This document shows, piece by piece, positions 55,592 through 64,000 of a stretch of 64,000 bases of DNA (position 1 is the stretch's first letter; the number at the start of each line of letters is the position of its first letter). The notes below the pieces were generated by a model, which worked only from the letters and a program-made list of their open reading frames with translations, ran no database searches and had not been told where the DNA came from. The DNA is from Fulvia fulva (lineage: Eukaryota; Ascomycota; Dothideomycetes; Mycosphaerellales; Mycosphaerellaceae): NCBI RefSeq assembly GCF_020509005.1, contig NC_063023.1, positions 2,480,001 through 2,544,000 of the forward strand, given 5' to 3'. The position numbers and the translations under genes are program-made.

Positions 55592-57917
55592 CTAGTGCCC
55601 ATTGGCCAAGCCATTTGTCGTCTCATTGGCCTGCCTGCCGTTTGTGAGACCCTTCGAGTCAGCATCAAGCTCATGCTCAAACTCCATCTGAATCTTGATG
55701 ACCTGCTCGAGCTTCTCATTGTCCAGCTTCTGCTTATGAAACTGAGCAAGCGATTTCGCAGTACGGATGACGTTCTTGATCTGGCGACCATTGATCTCAG
55801 CTTGTGCGAGACTGTCGTAGCCATCCTCATCGACATGTACGCCACTCTCCATCTTGCCCAGGAAGTTCTTCCAGATCTGCTTCCGCGAGTCGACTGTCAG
55901 GTCGTTGTACTTGAGTGGCACGTGGATGCGGGACTTGAAGGCGTCGTCGAAGGTGTTGACTCGGTTGGAGGTCAGGAAGAGGATACCTTCGTAGTACTCC
56001 AAGACACGGAGGAAGATGGAGACCAGGCTGTTGCGTTCCATGTCGTGAAGGCTGCGTCGTTCGAGAAATAAATCGGCTTCGTCGATTAGGAGCACGGCCT
56101 TCCAAGTGCTGGCCATGTCGAGGCTGCGTGTGAGACGGTCGTCAAGAGTCGAGCTGTTGGTACCAAGGTCGCCCGATGATACCATGTAGAGAGGACGTCG
56201 AGTGAACTCTGCGACCGTCTCGGCAGTGAGTGTCTTTCCGACTCCAGGAGGACCGTGTAGAACCATGATCAGGCCCTTGCCTTTGCCCTTGACAATGTCA
56301 TCGAAGTCGTTGCGCTGCTGTACATGATTGGCGACCAGTGCTTGGACCAGATCTTTCTGCGTCTGGGGCAACACAAGTTGCTCGAAGCAGTTTGGGTTCC
56401 AGGCAGCGTCCAAGAGTTTATCGACGAAGAAGTCCAGCCATCGTTTCTCGGCAAAGGAGAAGCCGCGAACCATCGCATTGGCACGCATGCACTGCTCATC
56501 GGTGAGCGGGTCGATGTCCAGCTCTTCCTTAGGCACAAGGTCGAGCGATAGTTCTTGGTTCTCGCCATCATCGCCTTCGTCCTGGATGCGACGTCGCTTC
56601 TTGCGCTTGTCCTCCTCGGACTTGAAAGCGTCGACTCCAAAAGCATAGTCTGCCTCAAGACGGTGGAAGATCTTGGTGTCCACGACCACTCTGCCATCGA
56701 TGTTGTAGCGACTCATGCCGCGGGGTCCCTGCTCGAAAGCGATGCCGCTGTAGCAATGGAAGCTCATGCCGGCGAGCTTTTCGAACTGCCGGCCACGCTC
56801 AATGAGCTGCTTACGCAAGGCAGCTGGTGACGGATGGTAAACGAGAGGGTACGCAGGCAGATCGACAATCTTCTCCGTTCCTGCAAAAGCTGGAATGAGT
56901 CTAGTAGCGCAGCGTGTGCCCATGTCGTCACCATCGAAGTCGACATACTCCATCCTGAGGCCTAGGCCCGGAGGGTCACAGGAGTACGCATAGCTTTGCA
57001 GAGAGTAGGCGCGGTTCTGCCCGAAGACTGGCGCATAGATTTCCGTGGTGTCTGGACGGAGGATGGTCCACAGAAGCGGATAAGAGATGAGGCCCCGCTC
57101 CAACAAGTTCTCTGACTCCTCGATGGTGTCGTGGAACTGTTCATCGATGAAGTCCAGCAAGAAATCGAGGTGGTCCTTGGCCTCGGCTTCAAGCTTTTCT
57201 CCAGCGTCCTCGAGTTCGCTCTTGTAGTGAAACAGCACACGATAGGGTGCATCGATGGTGATCTCCTTGGTCTGGAAAGATACGCCTGGGAACTTCCTGA
57301 TAGTCGACTTCAGAACATCCTTGAGGTGTTGGGAGTTGACCTTTGCCTGATGTCAGCGTAATGGACAGCACCGATTGAGGTGATACTTACCTGCAAACTG
57401 GTCTTCTGAACGAACTTGTTGCTTTGGTCCATGTACCGGACCAGGCAAAGAGCAAACTTGCTCCACCTGAAAGGAGAGCATGTCAGTACATGGTTTGTGT
57501 TCAACGAGACAGAGCCACAACATGGTGGTGGAGCTCGAGCAAGCCTCTCAGACGGGTTGTGTAGGTCTTTGAGAGAACATTGCCAACTTGCCTCGCAAGA
57601 TAAGTCGAGATGTTCAAGGCACTACCAGCTCAGTCACCACGGTTGATGCCTCGTAATCCCACTTACCAGTTCACTTGTTCTGGAATGATCTCCTCCACGG
57701 TCTCGGCATAGTAGACGGCACCCTTCTCAGTATACTTCCGATCGATGTGCTTCAAGGAGGCTTGCATCTCGCCTTCTTCAATCTCTTTGAGCTTCTTCGC
57801 ATCCTGCTCATCAATGTTGGGATTGTCCACAACGACGCCGTTGGATTGCATCGCGCGCTGCGGCATGGGTGCTCTTCCGCCGGTGCTTCTGCGAGCTGTC
57901 TGTTTTGTGCGTGCCAT
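55592..57917 (-). CDS. AAA ATPase with histone H3-like N-terminal tail
   Basis: Three exons: 57917-57667, 57466-57391 and 57340-55592, with introns of 200 and 50 nt; 691 aa. The chain begins M-ARTKQTARRSTGGRAP: after Met removal the first 16 residues match the histone H3 tail at 14 positions, with K9 and K14 replaced by Arg. The next in-frame codon upstream that could start is a TTG, so this ATG is the first. Then come a charged helix, a DUF7025-like region (EIYAPVFGQNRAYSLQSYAY), a basic NLS-like KRKKRRR at 354-360, Walker A GPPGVGKT at 472-479, Walker B AVLLIDEAD at 524-532 and a sensor LFLTSNR. The C-terminus is disordered. The AAA part is a common fungal family of unknown substrate; the H3-like tail is the unusual element. 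Confidence 0.9.
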
Positions 57918-58699
57918 ATTGGTGGTGATATCCCGTGGGGATATGAGTGGTTGGTGGGTTGCAAGATCAACAAGGAGTTCAAAAATACTCAAGCAGCTGG
58001 AACGAGATAGGCTTGAGGGTGGATAAATCAGCTGGAAGATGTGCAGAGAGGCACATACTTATAGCTCGCATGCAGCTCACATGCCAGCAGCTGCCTAGTG
58101 GCCATCACTTTTGAGCTCGCACAGGAAGGCAACCTCAAGTGGGCCACGACGACGTTTGAGGAGCCAATGAGGGTTGCTCAATGAGACGAGTTGGCCTCAC
58201 ATACTGTTGTGCTGGTTTATAATTCGAGTTTTCTGGTATTTTGGGATGCAGTTGCATCCAATGAGATGGGCGATGGGCCTGATACTCAGGCATCTCTACC
58301 TGTTCTGTCAATGTCACAGGCAGGAGGATCAATATGCTCGCAACGAGTCACATATCGGCTTATCGATAAGAGACCAGGCAGACCACCGGCGTGAGAGCTG
58401 CACGTGAGATGGGGTTCGATGGCATATGCGCGAAGCGAAGTGAATGTTGATGGCAAAGAGCAAGAAGAAATGCCATTGGCAGATTTAGGCAGCAGTCACA
58501 TGATCATGCCAAGCTGCGGCAAATCAAGCCGATCGCGGATGTCCGCCCAACGCATCTCGACCATGCACAACACACGGCAGCTTCCTCGTTCTTGCATGAT
58601 AGACAGCCGTGTTCGCTCTCTCCCTTTGCCGACGATGTCGACACCAGCTCCCAAAGAGCTGATGCTCATATACCCCAGAATCGTCCTTCCTAGCATCGT
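57918..58699. other. intergenic, divergent promoter region
   Basis: About 780 nt, including the leader of the AAA ATPase gene; ACCAAT directly precedes its ATG on the minus strand. Nothing else recognised. Confidence 0.4.
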
Positions 58700-59521
58700 A
58701 TGGCCATTCCTCACGTCCTGAACCGTTCACGAAACGCCGATCCTGCACGCAACAGCGATGCTGCCGCTCAGCACGGCACAGCAAGCGGTGGAACACGAGA
58801 TAGACAATCTGCCTTGTTGGCACTGTCCCGTGAACTGAGGGACATTGTGTATCATTCCTTGTTGAACGAAAGAAAGAGGCCGCCGGAGGATCCACACCAT
58901 GCAAATGACCGAACTCCCACTTCGCAGTCGTCTCCAGGTGCTATCTACTACGAGACGCAATCGCCGAAACCTGCTTTGCTGCAACTGAAGCTCTGCTGTC
59001 GGCAGGTGTCTGCAGAGGTGCAAGACCTGCTTGCGAAACATGTCGTGTCCCACTCTGGCCCAGGGCAGCTCGACATCATGGTCCGAGGTTCATCTGTCTG
59101 GCCTACGTGGATTGCGTTACCACTCGCATCGAAGCTCGATCCGATCATAGACATTGAACTTCGAATCTTCGATACAACAGGACTGGGCAGCGAGTTTAGC
59201 ACCGGTGCGTACAGAGCGCTCTGGTCGCTGTTCAATCGTATGGTCTTCCGGGGTCCATGTTTGACACACTCTCGCAATCTGCAGAGGCCGTTGATAGTGG
59301 GAAGACTACGCTTCAACATTGTGCTATGCTTTCCGACATCTGTTGATGACCTGTTGGGAACGTACAGAGACGTCTTCGACCGACTGGAGAGGCTGGCGTA
59401 TGACAATGTTGGGTTGGGCAACGTCGGTACGATTGAAGCATGTCTTGGGGCTGATCGGAGGGTCTGGAGACTCAAGCAGCTGCCAACTGGGTTGACTTTC
59501 GCCAGCAGGCAGGTGGAGTGA
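58700..59521 (+). CDS. F-box-like fungal hypothetical protein
   Basis: 273 aa, single exon, MAIPHVLNRSRNADPARN. After a disordered start comes LLALSRELRDIVYHSLLNER (residues about 39-58), the helix typical of this family, then ALLQLKLCCRQVSAEVQDLL, ELRIFDTTGLG and a region with LIVGRLRFNIVLCFPTS. Similar proteins are frequent in Dothideomycetes; function unknown. Confidence 0.7.
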   Translation: MAIPHVLNRSRNADPARNSDAAAQHGTASGGTRDRQSALLALSRELRDIVYHSLLNERKRPPEDPHHANDRTPTSQSSPGAIYYETQSPKPALLQLKLCCRQVSAEVQDLLAKHVVSHSGPGQLDIMVRGSSVWPTWIALPLASKLDPIIDIELRIFDTTGLGSEFSTGAYRALWSLFNRMVFRGPCLTHSRNLQRPLIVGRLRFNIVLCFPTSVDDLLGTYRDVFDRLERLAYDNVGLGNVGTIEACLGADRRVWRLKQLPTGLTFASRQVE

Positions 59522-59788
59522 TGATCGGTGGTGGGAAGCTGACTGTTGTTGTAGACAAGCCGCGGTAAGAGTTGTGAATTGGAGACTGCGTGAAACAGGT
59601 TTGGCATGCAAGTATTTAATCGTACTCTCGAGTCGCACGCGCGGATGTTGCCTGCAGATGCGATATCAGTTGAAGAAGTCGCGGAACGGCGACGCGCTAG
59701 GTCCCGCATTGAGGCCGCCTGACAAGCTTGCATTCACACTTCACTTTCAATCACAAGCAACACAACACGAAAACAAGCGACATGAAAC

Positions 59789-60762
59789 ATGGACTCAGGC
59801 GAAGTCATCGACCTCACTCAGAGTGACGATGAACAGCCTGCGAGTACACGTACTGTACCAACAACACGCCGTGCACCAACAAGAAGACCCGCGATACCTG
59901 CTGCCGTGGAGATCATTGAGGTATCCGAAGACGAAGACGATGCTCAAACTGAAGACGACTACGGCGCATTAGACGGAAACCTTGTCGGACCACCTCCAGC
60001 GACCGGTCCACAGCAGAATGAATTGCCGACTGAGCTGCCACCATCACCCCACCTACGCGCACCTGCAGTCTCCCGTCGCGACGCACCTTTCAGTAGAGCG
60101 GAAGTTGTGCTACACATGTTCACGGATGGCTCATTGATCAACAACCGTTTCGGTGGGGCTGGTGTCTCGTGGCGAGATCACCGGAATACCTGGCATGGCC
60201 GTGCCATCGCTGTAGGCAGGGCGAGGAGTAGCAACGAGGCAGAATTGCATGCGGTTCTTGAAGGCTTGAAGGCGGCTCATGCGATCTTGGATCGTCGACC
60301 GGATGTCACAAAAGTCATTGTTCAGGTGAGTGGGCCTTACGTGGTATGTGGGCTTTGCTGACGAACACTGCCCAGACCGATTCTGAGACTTGCTTGATCG
60401 ACCTAGCCCGAGCACGCGCCGCAGGTGGCGGTCATTACGGCCTACTGGACGAAACGCTCCGGCAAGAAACACTTCTGAAGAGCCGGGTAGCCCAGGACGT
60501 CAAGATATGGTGGGTCAAGGGTCACTCGGACAGCGTCGGGAATGATATCGCAGACAATTTGGCGAGGTACGGTGCTGAGCAGGCTCGGGCATCGCCTGCT
60601 ACTTGGGGCATGATGACGGAGAATCCTCCTTCGGCAAAGCTTGACCAAGCTAATCGGCTGCGGCATGGTGACAGAAAGCCTCGAAAGGGCGTGGCAGCAC
60701 CGCAGACGCGTCGTGCGCAGAAGGAGGCGGTACGTCGTGCGAGGGGAGGACAGATAGCTTGA
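59789..60762 (+). CDS. RNase H type-1 domain protein with SUMO-interaction-like motif
   Basis: Exons 59789-60325 and 60376-60762, with a 50 nt GTGAGT..CAG intron; 307 aa. The N-terminus (MDSGEVIDLTQSDDE, then EIIEVSEDEDD) carries two hydrophobic-acidic motifs of the SUMO-interacting type. The RNase H fold spans residues about 107-240 with the catalytic set: Asp in FTDGS, Glu in NEAELHA, Asp in QTDSE (just after the intron) and Asp in VGNDIADNLA, with WWVKGHSDSVGND. The tail is basic (RKGVAAPQTRRAQKEAVRR). It would cleave RNA in RNA-DNA hybrids, probably in the nucleus. Confidence 0.88.
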
Positions 60763-61315
60763 AGCGTCGAGGAGAAGGAGCTGTTGCATCGCGTCGAGGT
60801 TCTTGGGCTGTGATGTAGGTTGTGAGATGCAGCACTCGACTTTGACAGTCACAATGTATCAATACCTGGCGCATTACAGAGCTTCTGGGACTGACTATGC
60901 CACACAAAGTGCGTAGCTCTCGTATGACAGCTCAGCCTGTGGGATGACCTTGTTGATGATGGAGATCAGTTGTTCCTTCCCCAGAAACTCCAGTCGCGAA
61001 CCAGTTTCTCGGGCCGTGCTGCCCGCCGCCACCCTGGCCCTTGTTTCAGATCCCTGTCCACGGCTCGACCACCGATCGTAAACAAAACAATGCGGGTCAA
61101 GAAGAAGTCGCGTCTGCGCGTTTGCGCAAAGCATCTCGCACAATTTCATCAAGCTTCGCGCTTTTCTCTCTTGGAACACGAACATCATACACGAGCATCA
61201 TCTTCTCGGCTTCAACTACAGCGCAAAGCTGGATCTGGCAACTTGTTGGTAGTGCCAGTATCCGCCTCGATTCAGCGAGAGCATCGAAATCGCATTCGAA
61301 TATCACCAACCCAAC
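60763..61315. other. intergenic with antisense coding-like frames
   Basis: About 550 nt. On the minus strand, frames ending at 60895 (LGKEQLISIINKVIPQAELS) and 61097 (VVEAEKMMLVYDVRVPREKS) look coding-like and could be joined by a weak GTGCGA..CAG intron. That gene would overlap the 5' end of the gene at 61316. Not called. Confidence 0.3.
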
Positions 61316-63415
61316 ATGGGCCGCATGACACGCGCGAAAGCGGCTGAGGTCGCCGACAAGATGCTCATCGACGAGGATGCTGTCCTGAAGCTCCCCAGCG
61401 ATGCGATCGACCCCGCGCTTCACACGCCGTCCAAATCCGACCGTCCAGCATTGGGAGAGATCGAGCCGAACAGTGCAGGAAGCGCGCGCTCCGACATCGA
61501 ACTACCGACCGATCTCATGAAGGCGACCCGCAGCAGGCAAGGAGAGAAGTCCGGCAAGAAGTCGAACAACAACGGTGTCATGAGCGCAAGCGCTAGTACG
61601 GAGAGTTTACTAGCGCCAGCACCAGAGGTCGTGGCAGATGAGGCCGAAGTTGCTGGGTCGCCAGCAAGCAGAGCAGCCTCGGACGACTTGATGAAAGACC
61701 TACCCGAACGTAAGTTGCTATTTCCGCCAGCAGGACACTCCTCATGGTCACTTGACGCTAATGCAGGGGTTGCATGTACAGTGGAAATGTCTCATTTGCC
61801 AGTCCATGATAACAGGCCGCAGTCACCTCCAAGCAGCGCCGTCAGATTGAACAGGAGCCAACTTGCACAGGGCGAGTCTGGCGGGAGCTTCGCCGAGAAC
61901 GAAGTGAACGCAGCACAGTCACCACAACCAACTCCGCAGCAGGATTGCCAGGCTTCATCGAAACACAGCGGCCAGTTGACGGGAACCATGCCGAACTTCC
62001 TTCAAACTAGGAACACTGGCCAACTCGACGACGTACACGACCGCCCAGCCGCAAACGAGCTCAAATCTGGTGCGCTGGGTCTCGATCAGTCCACCTACGA
62101 CATCCTGGAGGCGGCTGCGATAGAGGCACAGACACCACCGAAAGCCGGGAGAGTTTCTTTTGGCAACGAAGATGCAATCACTGAGATGGACGCACTGGAC
62201 GAAGTTGTAGAGATGGTGAGCGCGGAAGTCCCAGAAGTTCAGCCTTCGCCACAGAAGGCAAAGCCGCGAAAGTCATCGGCACCCATCGTACGCATGAGCA
62301 AGGCAGCCCAGGCAAGAATTTCTCTTGCTCAAGGAAATGAGATCGCAAAGACTCCAGCGCTGGGTAAAAGCAGGACTTCCATGGCAGGACTCGGGCAGTC
62401 GAAGCGAGTCGCGTCGGCTTCGAGTGAAGGTCCAGCAGATGAGCCGAGCGAAAATATCGAGGCTGTCATCCCGCACAGCAAGCCACGACCAATGTCTCTG
62501 CAGTTCCCAACTCCGCCACCTCCACCAAAGTCGACTAAGGCGCCAACTCAAAGCTCTTTCCGCTTGCCAGGTGAAGAGGTCGCCGCGAAGCTCAAAGCGG
62601 CGAAGGAAGCGCGGCTCGCTCGTGAAGCAGAAGAGCAGACCAAGAAAGTCTTCAAAGCCCGACCTGCACCTACAACGACCAAAGTACCAGCTGTGCGACA
62701 AACGAGTACTAGCAAGGCTCGTCAATCTATGGCGGGTGGTGAAGAGCCGAAGCCAAAGACTTTCAAAGCTCGACCAGCACCCACTGCCACAAAGGCTCCG
62801 GAGGTGCGACAGACCAGCGCGAGTAAGGCTCGAATGTCACTCATGTCTGGAAAACCGGCGACTACCACAACTGCTGGAGTGCACAAGCGCGCGAACAGTG
62901 TTGCGACCTGCAGGCCATCAGTGAGTGGGCGACTGAGCACTATCAAGACCTCTGCAGCACCAGCAAAGTCTGTAAGCGTATCGAAGCGGCCTGCAACCGC
63001 TATGGCAACCATGAGCAAGCCACGATACAGCATTGCTCCATGGCCGTCGATCGCATCTTCTGTCAAGCCAAAGGCCGCCGTCACAACCTCCGAGCGGCCA
63101 AACTACCTGGGCAGTTCCACACGTGTCAATGGTGCATCAACAGCCTCGAAGGGCAAGGAAGTCTTCAATCGAACTGCGAATGCCAAGAGCTCTGAGCAGC
63201 AGCAGAAGCGAGAGAAGGAAGAGGCCGCGAAGAAAGCTCGCGCTGAGGCTGCTGAGCGGAGTCGTCAGCTCAGTCGAGAGTGGGCTGAGAAGCAGAAGCT
63301 CAAGAAGGTGGGCGTCAAGGCTGATCCGAAGATCAAGGAGAATGTCGCACCGGTTCCTTTGACCTCGACTGAGGACGAAGCAGCTCTGATTGGTGCACCC
63401 TCCGCACAGGCATAA
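61316..63415 (+). CDS. long disordered protein with FKARPAP repeats and C-terminal coiled coil
   Basis: The frame is open for 699 codons, but a 57 nt in-frame intron (61710-61766, GTAAGT..CAG with GCTAAT branch site) is likely; 680 aa after splicing. Starts MGRMTRAKAAEVADKML. Mostly Ala/Ser/Pro/Lys-rich and disordered. Near residues 420-500 two copies of about 30 residues are seen: KVFKARPAPTTTKVPAVRQT and KTFKARPAPTATKAPEVRQT, each followed by SKAR. FKARPxP is a motif of TPX2-type microtubule proteins. Before them is a charged helix (AAKLKAAKEARLAREAEEQT), and the C-terminus has QQKREKEEAAKKARAEAAER followed by SRQLSREWAEKQ. A spindle or microtubule role is an inference. Confidence 0.75.
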   Translation: MGRMTRAKAAEVADKMLIDEDAVLKLPSDAIDPALHTPSKSDRPALGEIEPNSAGSARSDIELPTDLMKATRSRQGEKSGKKSNNNGVMSASASTESLLAPAPEVVADEAEVAGSPASRAASDDLMKDLPERKLLFPPAGHSSWSLDANAGVACTVEMSHLPVHDNRPQSPPSSAVRLNRSQLAQGESGGSFAENEVNAAQSPQPTPQQDCQASSKHSGQLTGTMPNFLQTRNTGQLDDVHDRPAANELKSGALGLDQSTYDILEAAAIEAQTPPKAGRVSFGNEDAITEMDALDEVVEMVSAEVPEVQPSPQKAKPRKSSAPIVRMSKAAQARISLAQGNEIAKTPALGKSRTSMAGLGQSKRVASASSEGPADEPSENIEAVIPHSKPRPMSLQFPTPPPPPKSTKAPTQSSFRLPGEEVAAKLKAAKEARLAREAEEQTKKVFKARPAPTTTKVPAVRQTSTSKARQSMAGGEEPKPKTFKARPAPTATKAPEVRQTSASKARMSLMSGKPATTTTAGVHKRANSVATCRPSVSGRLSTIKTSAAPAKSVSVSKRPATAMATMSKPRYSIAPWPSIASSVKPKAAVTTSERPNYLGSSTRVNGASTASKGKEVFNRTANAKSSEQQQKREKEEAAKKARAEAAERSRQLSREWAEKQKLKKVGVKADPKIKENVAPVPLTSTEDEAALIGAPSAQA

Positions 63416-63826
63416 AGTGCTCCTGCTGCTGTTTGGTCACGCACTTGTCGCTTGGATGCTCTGGGCTCTACAACTGGATGTTGAAGGGCGCCTCACTCGA
63501 CCCGCTTGACTGGCATGAGATTCGTGATACGAAGGACTGGCGAACGCATTTTTCTTTTGTGCATGAAGCGATAAAGCATGATTGTGTATTGTTGGGCTTG
63601 ACAGCGATGGCGCTTTGAGGTGTTTTGTATTAGGTGCTGCATGCCAGTACATACTGTAGGCATGGAGATGACTGAATGAGAGATGTGTTGATCTTCGGGC
63701 CATATGGCACGGCAACTCCTCGTCCGCTTTGGTTCCCGTGAGCTTGTGGTCGACCTACTGCAATTCAGCTGTTTCTCCTACTGATATCTTCGCAGCTAGC
63801 ACAACCTATCGTGGTGACTTGTGAAA
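63416..63826. other. intergenic, convergent
   Basis: About 410 nt; nothing recognised. Confidence 0.4.
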
Positions 63827-64000
63827 TCATGGCCGAAAGCTGCGCAGAGCACTAAGCACTGCATCGACCAGGTCCCTACTCAACACATGCTGTCCACCAT
63901 TGCCAGCATCTTCCACGATCTGGCGCATCTTTGGCTCGAACTTCTCGTGCCAGTCGGCAAAGTCCCGCACAGTCTCCGTGGGTGAATCTGGCGACTTGGT
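63827..64000 (-). CDS. 3' end of a gene running off the right edge
   Basis: The last 57 codons are in the window, ending at the TGA 63827-63829. Visible residues: SPDSPTETVRDFADWHEKFE, then MRQIVEDAGNGGQHVLSRDL and VDAVLSALRSFRP. Helical, coding-like texture continuous to the edge; no family can be named. Confidence 0.55.
   Translation of the reverse strand, partial: TKSPDSPTETVRDFADWHEKFEPKMRQIVEDAGNGGQHVLSRDLVDAVLSALRSFRP

Noticed and set aside
57918..57992. Upstream extension of the AAA ATPase that would bury the H3-like tail
   Set aside because: The frame opens with a TTG, not an ATG; the first ATG is the one directly preceding ARTKQTAR.

Overview
The window is nuclear DNA of a filamentous ascomycete. 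Genes are compact and lie on both strands. Most introns are about 43-80 nt with GT..AG ends and CTNAC-like branch points. The protein families (HET domain, F-box-like 'LPAELR/LPxEIW' proteins, class II hydrophobin, unspecific peroxygenase, cyanide hydratase, 14-TM MFS transporter) are typical of Pezizomycotina. Their mix suggests a Dothideomycete close to Mycosphaerellaceae; that placement is an inference from protein style, not from a search. No rRNA, tRNA, CRISPR array or intact transposon was recognised.

Layout. 0.4-7 kb: MARVEL-like four-TM protein, alpha/beta hydrolase, short F-box-like protein, DUF7704-like membrane protein, a large multi-TM protein interrupted by one in-frame TAG, and a small multi-exon gene. 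8-14 kb: peroxisomal acyl/oxalyl-CoA synthetase (Pcs60 type), a HET fragment, a gene-poor stretch, then a secreted heme-thiolate peroxygenase. 14-23 kb: two tandem F-box-like paralogues, a flavocytochrome b2-like dehydrogenase, a small membrane protein, a HET protein and two more F-box-like proteins. 23-30 kb: Baeyer-Villiger monooxygenase, MFS exporter and a decayed pyruvate decarboxylase. 30-41 kb: GPCR-like 7-TM protein, a small hidden spliced gene, chorismate synthase, class II hydrophobin, a long disordered protein and dihydrofolate synthase. 42-49 kb: nitrilase relic, F-box-like protein, a hidden four-exon gene, intact cyanide hydratase and a C2H2 zinc-finger protein. 50-58 kb: a conserved fungal protein with a GC-AG intron, a 3.3 kb gene-poor tract with a HET remnant, and an AAA ATPase. 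58-64 kb: F-box-like protein, RNase H1-type protein, a long disordered repeat protein and the 3' end of a gene running off the right edge.

The strongest observation is the AAA ATPase at 55592-57917. Its predicted N-terminus reproduces the histone H3 tail: 14 of the first 16 residues after Met are identical, K4 is kept, and K9 and K14 are both arginine. It also carries a basic NLS-like stretch, a DUF7025-like region and intact Walker motifs. Other points of interest are two genes that look recently inactivated (in-frame TAG at 6070, in-frame TGA at 28653), two likely GC-AG introns, microexons of 16 and 17 nt, and two spliced genes visible only after joining exons from different frames.

Housekeeping metabolism (chorismate synthase, dihydrofolate synthase, CoA synthetase) is interleaved with accessory genes for secretion, detoxification (cyanide hydratase, BVMO plus MFS) and self/non-self recognition (HET). 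No single operon-like cluster is evident. The BVMO, MFS and PDC group at 23-30 kb is the only set that could be an old metabolic cluster.
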